Shown here one piece after another: positions 9,110-18,019 of a stretch of 64,000 nt of DNA. A program made the translations under genes and the position numbers. A model generated the notes under the pieces. It saw only the letters and a list, made by a program, of their open reading frames with translations. It was not told where the DNA came from and searched no databases. The DNA is taken from contig NZ_JAVDPW010000003.1 of assembly GCF_031453975.1 (NCBI RefSeq), positions 496,001 through 560,000 of the forward strand, in the 5' to 3' direction. This stretch comes from Inquilinus ginsengisoli_A. GTDB taxonomy: Bacteria; Pseudomonadota; Alphaproteobacteria; DSM-16000; Inquilinaceae. Every line of letters begins with the position of its first letter. Positions within the stretch are counted from its first letter, which is position 1.

Positions 9110-9997
9110 ATGACCCTGGAGCAGCTTCGCATCTTCGTCGCGGTGGCCGAGCACATGCACGTCACCCGTGCGGCGCAGGCGCTGAACCTGACCCAATCCG
9201 CCGCCAGCGCCGCGATCCAGGCGCTGGAGGCGCGCCACGCCACCAAGCTGTTCCACAGGGTCGGCCGCGGCATCGCCCTGACCGATGCCGGCACCGCCTT
9301 CCTGCCGGAGGCGCGGGCGGTGCTGGCCCGGGCCGACCTGGCCGAGCGGGCGCTGAACGACCTGTCGGCGCTGCGCCGCGGCTCCCTGGCGCTGCACGCC
9401 AGCCAGACCATCGCCAACTACTGGCTGCCGCCGTTGATGCACCGCTTCCGGACGCAGCATCCCGGGGTGCTGCTCGACCTCACCATCGGCAACACCACCC
9501 AGGTGGCGGAGGCGGTGACCGAGGGCCGGGCCGATCTCGGCTTTGCCGAGGGCGACCTCGACCTCGACCTTGAGGGCTTCGAGCATTCCAGCGTGCCAGG
9601 CGACCGGCTGGTACTGGTGGTCGGCGCCGGCCATCCCTGGGCGCAGGAGCGGATGATCGCCCCGGCGCGCTTCGCCGAGAGCGCCTGGGTGCTGCGCGAA
9701 CGCGGCTCGGGCACCCGCCAGGTGTTCGAGGCGGCGCTGGGGCGGCTCGGGGTCGATTCCGCGACGCTGCCGGTGGCGCTGGAGCTGGCCAGCAACGAGG
9801 CGGTGCGGGCGGCGATCGAGGCCGGGGCCGGGGCGGGGGTGCTGTCCAGCCTGGCCGTCGAATCGGGCTTGCGCTTCGGCACGCTGCTGCGGCTCGAGCC
9901 GCATTTCCCGGCCCGCCGCTTCCGCGTGCTGCGCCACCCCGAGCACTACCGCAGCAAGGCGGTCGAGGCGTTCCTGGACGTGGTGGGATCGGTGTAG
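9110..9997 (+). CDS. LysR family transcriptional regulator
   Basis: A 295-residue regulator with the LysR winged helix-turn-helix at residues 1-60 (LEQLRIFVAVAEHMHVTRAA) and a periplasmic-binding-protein-like effector domain. The start ATG at 9110 is the usual position for the family; the frame remains open upstream but is not LysR-like. The effector half resembles the CysB/CbbR-like group that carries LALHASQTIANYWLPP-type sequence. The target is unknown; the AzlCD exporter downstream in the same direction is a candidate, since transporters of this kind are often controlled by a neighbouring LysR. Confidence 0.9.
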   Translation: MTLEQLRIFVAVAEHMHVTRAAQALNLTQSAASAAIQALEARHATKLFHRVGRGIALTDAGTAFLPEARAVLARADLAERALNDLSALRRGSLALHASQTIANYWLPPLMHRFRTQHPGVLLDLTIGNTTQVAEAVTEGRADLGFAEGDLDLDLEGFEHSSVPGDRLVLVVGAGHPWAQERMIAPARFAESAWVLRERGSGTRQVFEAALGRLGVDSATLPVALELASNEAVRAAIEAGAGAGVLSSLAVESGLRFGTLLRLEPHFPARRFRVLRHPEHYRSKAVEAFLDVVGSV

Positions 9998-10063
9998 GCC
10001 GCGCAAGCCGTCCATGCCGGATCGGCATGCCGGGGTGCCGGACCGGCGTCATACAAGCGGATC

Positions 10064-10795
10064 ATGCCCGCCGCGACCCGCAGCTATGCCTCCACCAGCG
10101 CCGCCTTCCGCGGCGGCGCGCGCGACATCCTGGGCGCGCCGCTGCTGGTGCTCGGCGCCTCCTATGTCGGCTTCGGCTCGCTGGTCCGGGCCAGCGGCCT
10201 CGACCTGTCCGTCGGGCTGCTCTCGACCCTGACCGGTTGGGCGCTGCCCGGCCAGATGGTGCTGATCGAGGCCTATGCCGTCGGCAGTTCGCTCCTGGCC
10301 ATGATCGCCGCGGTGGCGCTGGTCAATGTCCGGCTGCTGCCGATGGCGCTGGTGCTGCTGCCGGGCCTGCGGGTGCCGGGCCGGCCGCGCTGGTGGGACT
10401 ATGCCAGCGCCCATCTCGTCGCCATCACCGGCTGGGTCCAGGGCATGCGGGTGTGCCCGACCCTGCCGCCGGACCAGCGGCTGCCCTATTTCGTCGGCTT
10501 CGCCGGCGTGCTGTGGCTGTCCTGCGTGGCCTGGACCGCGGTCGGCTACCACCTGGTCACGGCGGTGCCGGCCTCGGTCTCGCTCGGGCTGGTCTTCCTC
10601 AACCCGCTCTACTTCATCCTGGTGCTGACCGCCGATCTCCGCAACCGGGCGCGGCTCGGCGCCATGGTGCTGGGCGGGGCGCTCGGCCCGGTCCTGTACC
10701 GGGTCGATCCGGAATGGGGGCTGCTGGCCACCGGGCTGATCGCCGGCACCGCCGCCTTCCTGGCCGACCGGCTGTGGCGCCGCCGCCATGGTTGA
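10064..10795 (+). CDS. azlC: AzlC family branched-chain amino acid exporter, large subunit
   Basis: A 243-residue membrane protein with the AzlC (YgaZ) N-terminus (AFRGGARDILGAPLLVLGAS) and about seven hydrophobic segments. With AzlD it forms a two-component exporter of leucine, isoleucine, valine and analogues. The start of azlD lies inside its last codons (8-base overlap), so the pair is one translational unit. The LysR gene ends 66 bases upstream. Normal length. Confidence 0.9.
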   Translation: MPAATRSYASTSAAFRGGARDILGAPLLVLGASYVGFGSLVRASGLDLSVGLLSTLTGWALPGQMVLIEAYAVGSSLLAMIAAVALVNVRLLPMALVLLPGLRVPGRPRWWDYASAHLVAITGWVQGMRVCPTLPPDQRLPYFVGFAGVLWLSCVAWTAVGYHLVTAVPASVSLGLVFLNPLYFILVLTADLRNRARLGAMVLGGALGPVLYRVDPEWGLLATGLIAGTAAFLADRLWRRRHG

Positions 10796-11114
10796 CGCCA
10801 CGCCCTGGCTGATGCTGCTCGGCGCCGCGCTGGCCACCTATCTGTGGCGCGGCCTGGGGGTCTATCTCGCCGGCCGGGTGGGCGAGGGCGGGGCGCTGCT
10901 CGACTGGGTCGGCTGCGTCGCCTACGCCATCCTGGCCGGGCTGATCGCCCGCATGATCCTGCTGCCGGCCGGGCCGCTGGCGGCGACCTCGATGCTCGAC
11001 CGGGCCGGCGCCACCGCGCTCGGCCTGGCCGTGTTCCTGCTGTTCCGCCGCAACGTCCTGCTCGGCGTCTCGGCCGGAGCCGGGGCGCTGATGCTGATGG
11101 CGGCGGGGGGCTGA
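10788..11114 (+). CDS. azlD: AzlD family exporter small subunit
   Basis: A 108-residue protein with four hydrophobic segments, matching AzlD/YgaH in length and in its ATYLWRGLGVYLAGRV opening. It overlaps azlC by eight bases and would complete the branched-chain amino acid exporter in the inner membrane. It converges on the TPP enzyme gene with only three bases between stop codons. Confidence 0.88.
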   Translation: MVDATPWLMLLGAALATYLWRGLGVYLAGRVGEGGALLDWVGCVAYAILAGLIARMILLPAGPLAATSMLDRAGATALGLAVFLLFRRNVLLGVSAGAGALMLMAAGG

Positions 11115-11117
11115 GCC

Positions 11118-12788
11118 TCAGCCCTTCGCCTGCTGCGCCGCGGCGCGGATCTGGCTCATGCTCAGCCGCGGGGTGATCGCTTCGGGGTCCAGCTTGATCC
11201 AGATCAGGGCCGGCTTGCCGGCCGCGACCGCGCGTTCGAAGGCCGGCGCGAACTCCTCGGTCCGCAGCACGGTCTCGGCATGGGCGCCATAGGCCTCGGC
11301 CAGCTGGGCGAAGTTCGGGTTCTTCAGGTCGGTGCCGCTGATCCGGGCCGGGTATTCCCGCTCCTGGTGCATGCGGATGGTGCCGTACATGCCGTTGTCG
11401 ATCACCAGGAACACCACGGCGGCGTCGTACTGCACCGCGGTCGCCAGCTCCTGCCCGTTCATCAGGAAGCAGCCGTCGCCGGCGGCGGCGATCACCACCC
11501 GCTCGGGGTGCTGCAGCTTGGCGGCGACGCCGGCCGGCACGCCGTAGCCCATCGACCCGTTGGTCGGCGCCAGCTGGGTGCGCCAGCCCCGGTAGCGGTA
11601 GAAGCGGTGGAACCAGGTGGCGTAGTTGCCGGCGCCGTTGCAGATCATGGCGTCACCGGGCAGCCGGCCGACCAGCCAGCGCACGATCTCCGACATCTGC
11701 ACCGGGCCGGGCGACACCACCGGCTGCTGCCAGGCCTCGTAATCGGCGCGGGCGGCGCGCACCCAGTCGCGCCGGGCGGCCAGGTCGCCGGCCGGGGCCA
11801 GGCCGCGCAGGGCGGCGGCGACCGCGGCGCTGCCGGCGTTGATCGCCAGCTCGGGCTGGTAGACCTTGCCCAGCTCCTCCGCCCCGGCATGGATGTGGAC
11901 CAGCCGCTGGGCCGGCACCGGCACGGACAGAAGGGTGTAGCCGCTGGTGGTCATCTCGCCGAGACGGGCGCCCAGCACGACCAGCAGGTCGGTGGTCTTC
12001 ACCCGCTCCGCCAGCTTGGGGTTCGGACCGATGCCGACATCGCCGGCATAGTGGCCATGGTCGTTGTCGACATAGTCCTGGCAGCGGAAGGACACGGTCA
12101 GCGGCACCTCCCAGGCCTCGGCGAAGGCCTGGGTGTCGGCGCGGGCCTGGGCGCTCCAGCCACCGCCGCCGAGCATCAGCAGCGGCCGCTTGGCCTCGGC
12201 TAGCAGGCCGCGCAGCCGCGCCAGCGCGCCGGCGCCGATCCCGGTCTCGACCGGGGTGAAGGGGCGCACATCGGGGGCGTCGGTCGGCTCGACCAGCATG
12301 TCCTCGGGCAGCGCCAGCACCACCGGGCCCGGGCGGCCCGACGTGGCGGTGTGGAAGGCGTGGGACATGAGCTCCGGCACCCGGTCGGCGTCGTCGATCT
12401 GCGCCGCCCATTTGGTCATCGAGGCGAAGACCTTGCGGACATCGACCTCCTGGAAGGCCTCGCGCTCGAACATGTCGCGGCCGACCTGGCCCATGAACAC
12501 GATGACCGGCGAGCTGTCCTGCTGCGCCACATGGATGCCGACCGAGGCGTTGGTGATGCCGGGGCCGCGGGTGACGAAGCAGATGCCGGGCTTGCCGGTG
12601 GCCTTGGCGTAGGCGTCGGCCATGTAGGCGGCGCCGCCTTCCTGGCGGCAGACCACGACCTTGATCTCCGGCACGTCGTGCAGCGCGTCGAGCACGGCCA
12701 GGTAGCTTTCCCCCGGCACGCAGAAGATGGTGTCGACGCCGTTCAGGCGCAGGGTGTCGACCAGGGCGCGGGCGGCGGTGCGGGACAT
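11118..12788 (-). CDS. Thiamine pyrophosphate-dependent enzyme, acetolactate synthase-like
   Basis: A 556-residue protein with the three domains of the ThDP decarboxylase superfamily: N-terminal pyrimidine-binding domain with the catalytic glutamate in RQEGGAAYMA (Glu50), a central domain, and a C-terminal PP-binding domain with the GDG motif in AAGDGCFLMNGQEL and the paired asparagine in IDNGMYG. It looks like a stand-alone acetolactate synthase-like or 2-oxoacid decarboxylase-like enzyme; there is no small regulatory subunit gene nearby, so a biosynthetic AHAS role is unlikely. The exact substrate cannot be read from sequence. It converges with azlD. Confidence 0.85.
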   Translation of the reverse strand: MSRTAARALVDTLRLNGVDTIFCVPGESYLAVLDALHDVPEIKVVVCRQEGGAAYMADAYAKATGKPGICFVTRGPGITNASVGIHVAQQDSSPVIVFMGQVGRDMFEREAFQEVDVRKVFASMTKWAAQIDDADRVPELMSHAFHTATSGRPGPVVLALPEDMLVEPTDAPDVRPFTPVETGIGAGALARLRGLLAEAKRPLLMLGGGGWSAQARADTQAFAEAWEVPLTVSFRCQDYVDNDHGHYAGDVGIGPNPKLAERVKTTDLLVVLGARLGEMTTSGYTLLSVPVPAQRLVHIHAGAEELGKVYQPELAINAGSAAVAAALRGLAPAGDLAARRDWVRAARADYEAWQQPVVSPGPVQMSEIVRWLVGRLPGDAMICNGAGNYATWFHRFYRYRGWRTQLAPTNGSMGYGVPAGVAAKLQHPERVVIAAAGDGCFLMNGQELATAVQYDAAVVFLVIDNGMYGTIRMHQEREYPARISGTDLKNPNFAQLAEAYGAHAETVLRTEEFAPAFERAVAAGKPALIWIKLDPEAITPRLSMSQIRAAAQQAKG

Positions 12789-12968
12789 GATGGCGACCGT
12801 TTCTTATGGGTGTTGCGCCGCCGGTCTAGCATGGGGCCGTGCGGCATCCAACCCGGCGCAGGGCTTCGCCCTGTCGCCCGGGGCGAGGCTCGGCGGACCG
12901 CCGCGGTCTTGCCGCCCCCGCCCGCAGCGTGCTCTAACGGCCCCTCCGCCCCGACGAGCCCCCGGTCC

Positions 12969-13976
12969 ATGAGCCTCGAGACCCTCGCCGATCACGCCTT
13001 TGCGCCCGTGGCCCTGGCCCTGGAGGAGGGCCGGATTCCGGGTGCGGCCCTGGGCATCGCCACGGCCGACGGCCAGCGCGCGCTGCGCTGGGGCGGCGTT
13101 GCCACCACCCTGCCGAAGCCCGAGGCGCTGCAGCGCGACAACTGGTTCGACCTGGCCAGCCTGACCAAGGTCATCGTCACCGTGACCGAGATCCTGCGGC
13201 TGGTGGAGGAGGGGGTGGTCGACCTCGACGATCCCCTGTCGAAGCACCTGCCCGACGCGGCGCCGCTGCACGGCGCCATCCCGCTGCGCCGGCTGATCGA
13301 CCATTCCAGCGGCCTGCCGGCGCAGGAGCGGATCTATCTCTGGCCCGGCCCGGCGGAGCAGCGCCGCACCGCGGTGATCCGCCGCCACTGGCCGGTGAAG
13401 GCCGAGCCGGTCTATTCCGACATCAACTACATGCTGCTGGGCTTCGTGGTCGAACGCTGGCGCGGCGTGGCCTTCAATCAGCTGCCGGTCGGCACCGGGC
13501 TCAGCTTCGCGCCGCCGCCGGCGCAGTCCGCCGCGACCGAGGTCTGCTCGGTCCGCAACCGGCTGCTGCGCGGCGAGGTGCATGACGAGAACGCCTGGTC
13601 GCTGGGCGGCGCCGCCGGCCATGCCGGGCTGTTCGGCACCGCGCGCGGCGTGCTGGACTTCGCGCTGGAGCTGCTGCGCGGCCGGCTGTTGAGCCCGGCG
13701 GCGATGGTCGAACTGTGCGCCCCGCAGGCCCCCGGCCGGGCGTTGGGCTGGGAGCGGCGGCATGCCGGCTGGAAGGGGGGGAGCCTGTGCTCGCCGCGCA
13801 CCATCGGCCATCTCGGCTTCACCGGCACCGGACTGTGGATCGACCTCGACCGCGGCATCGCCTGGACCCTGCTGACCAACCGGGTGCATCCCAGCCGCGA
13901 GGTCGAGACCGGGATCCAGGACCTGCGTCTGGCGGTCGGCAACCGCATCGCGGCGCGCTGGCGCGACTGGGCCTGA
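12969..13976 (+). CDS. Serine hydrolase, beta-lactamase class C / PBP fold
   Basis: A 335-residue protein of the beta-lactamase-related family. The nucleophile motif SxxK is SLTK (in DLASLTKV) and the second motif is YSD in PVYSDINYMLLG, replacing the common YxN; the third motif appears as HLGFTGTG. No signal peptide is seen, so it is probably a cytoplasmic esterase or peptidase rather than a resistance enzyme. The start ATG at 12969 begins at the usual family position; the frame extends upstream but overlaps the divergent TPP gene. Confidence 0.85.
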   Translation: MSLETLADHAFAPVALALEEGRIPGAALGIATADGQRALRWGGVATTLPKPEALQRDNWFDLASLTKVIVTVTEILRLVEEGVVDLDDPLSKHLPDAAPLHGAIPLRRLIDHSSGLPAQERIYLWPGPAEQRRTAVIRRHWPVKAEPVYSDINYMLLGFVVERWRGVAFNQLPVGTGLSFAPPPAQSAATEVCSVRNRLLRGEVHDENAWSLGGAAGHAGLFGTARGVLDFALELLRGRLLSPAAMVELCAPQAPGRALGWERRHAGWKGGSLCSPRTIGHLGFTGTGLWIDLDRGIAWTLLTNRVHPSREVETGIQDLRLAVGNRIAARWRDWA

Positions 13977-14144
13977 CCGATACCATTGCACGCTGGCGGC
14001 AACCCTGCTTTTTCCGATAAGGAGGGTTGATTGGCCCGATCCGGCGGATCGATTGGAACTCCGCCCGGCCGGGGCCATTCTATGATCCGTGACATCGGCC
14101 CGAGGGGCGGGCCGGAACGCTTCCGAAGAAGCAGGAGAAGGGTG

Positions 14145-14594
14145 ATGAGCAAGGCCTCCAATACACCGGTCGTGGATGCGCTGAAGCAGGTGCTGGCGGA
14201 TACCTATGCCCTCCAGATCAAGACCCAGAACTACCATTGGAACGTCGAGGGAGCGCATTTCCACTCGCTGCACCTGCTGTTCGAGGAGCAGTACAAGGCG
14301 CTGTTCGAGGCGGTGGACGAGGTGGCGGAGCGGATCCGCGCCCTGGGCGATTATGCGCCGGGCAGCTTCGAGGCCTTCTCCAAGCTGACCAAGGTGTCGC
14401 CGCCCAAGGACGGGATCGAGGGGATCGCGATGGTCAAGGACCTGGCCAAGAGCCACGAGCTGCTGTCCGACCAGGCCAAGGCGGCGCTGGCGGTGGGCGA
14501 GAAGGCCGGCGACGATTCGACCGTCGACCTGCTGACTCAGCGGATCACCTATCACGACAAGACCGCCTGGATGCTGCGCGCCACCGCGGCGTGA
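14145..14594 (+). CDS. dps: Dps family DNA-binding ferritin-like protein
   Basis: A 149-residue Dps protein that would form a 12-mer oxidising and storing iron and protecting DNA in starvation or peroxide stress. The ferroxidase region is intact: NYHWNVEG, then HSLHLLFEEQY, giving the His, His, Asp/Glu set at the dimer interface. The ATG at 14145 follows a strong AGGAG ribosome-binding site 9 bases upstream. The gene ends just before a strong terminator. Confidence 0.93.
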   Translation: MSKASNTPVVDALKQVLADTYALQIKTQNYHWNVEGAHFHSLHLLFEEQYKALFEAVDEVAERIRALGDYAPGSFEAFSKLTKVSPPKDGIEGIAMVKDLAKSHELLSDQAKAALAVGEKAGDDSTVDLLTQRITYHDKTAWMLRATAA

Positions 14595-14635
14595 CCGGGC
14601 GCCGGCTGCGGCCGGCGAAGCGAGCGGAGAGACCG

Positions 14636-14668
14636 AAGGCCCGGACGTCGTTCCGGGCCTTTGCTTTT
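14636..14668 (+). terminator. Rho-independent terminator after dps
   Basis: Perfect 10-base stem AAGGCCCGGA / TCCGGGCCTT around a 6-base loop, followed by TGCTTTT. It lies 42 bases after the dps stop and 35 bases before the stop of the convergent ABC permease gene, so it may end transcription from both sides. Confidence 0.85.
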
Positions 14669-14702
14669 GGCTGAGGTCCCCGGTGCGGGAAGGCCTTGCG
14701 CC

Positions 14703-15518
14703 CTATCGCCGCGCTCGCAACCTCTCGCTCCGTCGCCGCAGCGCCTCGATCGCGATCAGCATCAGGGTCGAGACCACGATCAGGATCGTCGCGGCGGCGG
14801 TGATGGTGGGGGTGATGCTTTCGCGGATGCCGTTGAACATCTCGCGCGGCAGGGTGCGCTGGCCCGGCCCGGCCAGCAGCAGCGCCACCACCACCTCGTC
14901 GAAGGAGGTGACGAAGGCGAACAGCGCGCCGGAGACCACGCCGGGCAGGATCAGCGGCAGGGTCACCCGGAAGAAGGTGGTGGTCGGCTTGGCGCCCAGG
15001 CTGGACGCCGCCCGCGGCAAGTTCAGGTCCAGGCTTTGCAGCGTCGCGCCGACGGTGATGACGACGAAGGGGCTGGCCAGGGCGGTGTGCGCCAGGATCA
15101 GCCCGGCATAGCTGTTGGTCAGCCCGACCGCGGCGAAGGCGAAGTACAGCCCGACCGCCACGATCACCACCGGCACGATCATCGGCGACAGCAAGAGGCC
15201 GGTCAGCAGGCCGCGGAAGCGCAGCGGCGCGTGGTTCAGCCCCAGCGCCGCCAGCGTGCCCAGCACCGTCGCCAGCGCCGTGGTCGCGCTGCCGATGACC
15301 AGGCTGTTGGCCAGTGCCCCCATCCAGCGGTCGGAGGTGAAGAACTCCTCGAACCAGCGCAGCGAGAACCCGTCCAACGGATAGGTCAGGAACGAGCCGC
15401 CGTTGAAGGCCAGCGGGATGATCGCCAGGATCGGCGCGATCAGGAACAACAGCCCGGCGCCGCCCACCAGCCACAGCAGGGCGCGCCACAGGCGCAGGCT
15501 TTCCAGCAACCTGCCCAT
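14703..15518 (-). CDS. ABC transporter permease, PotC type
   Basis: A 271-residue inner-membrane permease with six hydrophobic segments and the EAA loop that contacts the ATPase (RAASSLGAKPTTTFFRVTLP). It resembles PotC/YdcV of polyamine importers. The ATG at 15518 is used because it shares one base with the stop of the upstream permease gene (TGATG), a coupled pair. It is the last gene of the SDR - binding protein - permease - permease run. No ATP-binding subunit gene accompanies it. Confidence 0.88.
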   Translation of the reverse strand: MGRLLESLRLWRALLWLVGGAGLLFLIAPILAIIPLAFNGGSFLTYPLDGFSLRWFEEFFTSDRWMGALANSLVIGSATTALATVLGTLAALGLNHAPLRFRGLLTGLLLSPMIVPVVIVAVGLYFAFAAVGLTNSYAGLILAHTALASPFVVITVGATLQSLDLNLPRAASSLGAKPTTTFFRVTLPLILPGVVSGALFAFVTSFDEVVVALLLAGPGQRTLPREMFNGIRESITPTITAAATILIVVSTLMLIAIEALRRRSERLRARR

Positions 15519-16750
15519 CAGCCCAGCCTCATCCGGTCGGCGCCGACCAGCCGGGCATAGACCGCATAGAGGGCGAGGGTGGCGGCCAGCAGCAGCAGAC
15601 CCAGCGCCGAGGCCATGCCCCAGTTGACCGTGCTGGTGGTGTAGAAGGCGATGAACCAGCTCATCATCTGGTCCGCCGGCCCGCCGACCAGCGCCGGGGT
15701 GATGTAGTAGCCGAGCGCCAGGATGAAGACGAGCAGGGCGCCGGCGCCGATCCCCGGCAGGGTCTGCGGCAGGTAGACCCGCAGGAAGGCGCCGACCGGC
15801 CGGGCGCCCAGCGAATAGGCGGCGCGCAGATGCGCCGGCGGGATCGAGCGCATGACGCTGTACAGCGGCAGGATCATGTAGGGCAGCAGCACATGGGTCA
15901 TGGCGATCAATACGCCGACCCGGTTGTAGACCAGCTGCAGCGGTGCGCCCGCCAGCCCCAGCCCGGTCAGGATCTCGTTGACCACGCCGTTGGTCTGCAG
16001 CAGCACCACCCAGGCGGTGGTGCGCACCAGCAGCGATGTCCAGAACGGCAGCAGCACCAGGATCATCAGCAGGTTGGCGATGCGCGGCGGCTGCGTCGCC
16101 AGCAGATAGGCGACGGGGAAGCCGATCACCAGGCACAGCGCGGTGACGCTCAGGCTGATCAGGAAGGTGCGCAGGAACACGTCGCGGTAGATCGACTCCT
16201 CGGCCGGGGCCGAGACGACGGAGCCGGTGACGTCGCGGCGCAGATCGAGCGCGGCCAGCAGGTAGAAATCGGTGCGCGGCCCGGCGGCGCGGACGATCGA
16301 GGCCCAGGTCTCGGTCTCGCCCCAGGCGGGGTCGAGCGCGACGAAGGTGTCTCGCCAGGTCCCATTCGGCGCCCCCGGCAGCTTGCGTGCGGTGTTGGTG
16401 ACGATCGTGCGGTAGCCGTTGTGGTCGTAGTTCAGGCGCCGGGCGGCGGTGGCGATGGTCTTGTCGGCCCGGGCCTGGATCATGTCGGCGGCCAGGGCGG
16501 CGAAGGCGTCCTCGCCGGGCAGGCCCTCGCCATGCCAGCTCGCCAGCGCCGCCACAGTGCGCGGCATCACCGGGGCCAGGTCCTGGTCGTCGACGGCGCG
16601 CCACAGCATGCCGGCGATCGGCACCACGAACACCAGCAGCAGGAAGACGACCAGCGGCGCGATCAGCAGCCAGGCCTGCACCCGCCGGCGCCGCCCGGCC
16701 CGGTGCAGCGACCGCCGGATGGTGGCGGAGTCCTGGGCGAGGGCGGTCAT
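15518..16750 (-). CDS. ABC transporter permease, PotB type, with large periplasmic insertion
   Basis: A 410-residue permease of the PotB/YdcU class: a first membrane span at about residues 25-50, a long hydrophilic loop of some 140 residues, then five spans with the EAA motif (RAAYSLGARPVGAFLRVYLP). The long first periplasmic loop makes it about 120 residues longer than PotB and is found in a subgroup of polyamine/opine-type permeases. It is coupled to the next permease by a one-base overlap. The binding-protein gene lies 184 bases upstream, across a palindromic repeat. Confidence 0.88.
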   Translation of the reverse strand: MTALAQDSATIRRSLHRAGRRRRVQAWLLIAPLVVFLLLVFVVPIAGMLWRAVDDQDLAPVMPRTVAALASWHGEGLPGEDAFAALAADMIQARADKTIATAARRLNYDHNGYRTIVTNTARKLPGAPNGTWRDTFVALDPAWGETETWASIVRAAGPRTDFYLLAALDLRRDVTGSVVSAPAEESIYRDVFLRTFLISLSVTALCLVIGFPVAYLLATQPPRIANLLMILVLLPFWTSLLVRTTAWVVLLQTNGVVNEILTGLGLAGAPLQLVYNRVGVLIAMTHVLLPYMILPLYSVMRSIPPAHLRAAYSLGARPVGAFLRVYLPQTLPGIGAGALLVFILALGYYITPALVGGPADQMMSWFIAFYTTSTVNWGMASALGLLLLAATLALYAVYARLVGADRMRLG

Positions 16751-16760
16751 GATTGCGCCA

Positions 16761-16895
16761 TCCTCCCCCTCCCCTTGCGGGAGGGGGGCAGGGGGAGGGG
16801 GCTGTCGATCGAAGGGAGCCGGCCGGGCCGGATCGTCTGTTCCTGCGGCGCGAACCCCCTCCCCCTACCCCCTCCCGCAAGGGGAGGGGGAGGAT
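16761..16895. repeat. Large G-rich inverted repeat
   Basis: Arms of roughly 40 bases: 16761-16803 begins TCCTCCCCCTCCCCTTGCGG and 16855-16895 is its near-exact reverse complement ending CCGCAAGGGGAGGGGGAGGA. About 50 bases separate the arms. Each arm also has internal CCCCTTGCGGGAGGGG symmetry. It sits between the binding-protein and permease genes of one operon, where such elements commonly lower downstream expression or stabilise upstream mRNA. REP-like. Confidence 0.8.
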
Positions 16896-16934
16896 AGAAG
16901 GAGCGGCCGCCCCGAAGCTTCGGGGCCATCCTGC

Positions 16935-17972
16935 TTACTTCGCGGCCCAGGTGTTGAAGCGTTCGGTCAGGCTGTCGATGTTGTCGATCCAGAACTCGGC
17001 GTTCAGCGGAATCGCCTGGGACAGGTTGGCGGGGTTGGTCGGCAGGCCCGGCAGGTATTCCGCCGGGATCAGCGCCGTCGCCGCCTTGTTGGTCACGCCG
17101 TAGGTGATCTTGGTCGGCAGCTTGGCCTGGTTCTCCGGCTTGCCCATATAGGCCAGGAACTTGGTGGCCGCGTCGACATTGGGCGACCCCTTCAGGATCA
17201 CCCAGCTGTCGATGGTGTACAGGCTGCCGTTCCAGACGATCTTGAAGTTCTTCTTGTCGGTGGCGTTGGCGGCGGCGATGCGGCCGTTATAGGCGGTGGT
17301 CATCGCCACCTCGCCCGCGGCCAGCATCTGGGCCGGCTGGGCGCCCGCGGTCCACCACACCAGGTTCGGCTTCAGCTCGTCCAGCTTGTGGAAGGCACGG
17401 TCCACGCCCGCGGGCGTCGCCAGCACCTTGTAGACATCGGCCGGGGCCACGCCGTCGGCCATCAGGGCGATTTCCAGATTGGTCTTCGGCCCCTGGCGCA
17501 TCGCCCGCTTGCCCGGGAACTTCTTCACGTCCCAGAAATCGGCCCAGCTCTTCGGCCCGTCGGCGAATTTGTCGCCGTCATAGCCCAGGATGAAGTTGTA
17601 GACGATGGCGCCGACGCCGCAATCGCTGACCGCCGCCGGCAGATAGGCGTCACGGCCGCCGATCGCATCCCAGTTCAGGGGTTCGAACAGATTCTCCTCG
17701 CAGCCCAGCGCCAGCTCCTCGGATTCGACCTGGACCACGTCCCAGCTCGAATCGCCGCCCTCGACCTTGGCGCGCAGCACGCCGATGCCGCCATCCCAGC
17801 TTTCGTCATGCATGGGCGTGCCGGCGGCGCGCAGCGGGTCGAAATACAGCGCCTTCTGCGCGTCCTGATAGGCGCCGCCCCACGACACCACGGTCAGGTC
17901 GCGCGCCATGGCGGGCGCGGCAATCCCGGCCGCCAGCGCCACGATGGGCAGAAGACGGGTGAAACGGATCAT
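16935..17972 (-). CDS. ABC transporter extracellular substrate-binding protein, PotD/PotF type
   Basis: A 345-residue periplasmic binding protein with a signal peptide (about 24 residues, ending in APAMA) and the DLTVVSWGGAYQDAQ start typical of spermidine/putrescine and related binding proteins. The ATG at 17972 is preferred over a GTG three codons earlier because GGGAG lies 8 bases before it. It would deliver its ligand to the two permeases downstream; polyamine or a similar cationic organic compound is the likely substrate by family only. Confidence 0.88.
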   Translation of the reverse strand: MIRFTRLLPIVALAAGIAAPAMARDLTVVSWGGAYQDAQKALYFDPLRAAGTPMHDESWDGGIGVLRAKVEGGDSSWDVVQVESEELALGCEENLFEPLNWDAIGGRDAYLPAAVSDCGVGAIVYNFILGYDGDKFADGPKSWADFWDVKKFPGKRAMRQGPKTNLEIALMADGVAPADVYKVLATPAGVDRAFHKLDELKPNLVWWTAGAQPAQMLAAGEVAMTTAYNGRIAAANATDKKNFKIVWNGSLYTIDSWVILKGSPNVDAATKFLAYMGKPENQAKLPTKITYGVTNKAATALIPAEYLPGLPTNPANLSQAIPLNAEFWIDNIDSLTERFNTWAAK

Positions 17973-18019
17973 ATCTGGCACTCCCTGTTGTTCTTTTTAA
18001 CGCGGCCGGGGAGGGAGGG

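Noticed and set aside
11118..12788. Naming the TPP enzyme as acetolactate synthase IlvB
   Set aside because: No small subunit gene nearby and several related decarboxylases share these motifs; only the superfamily is safe.
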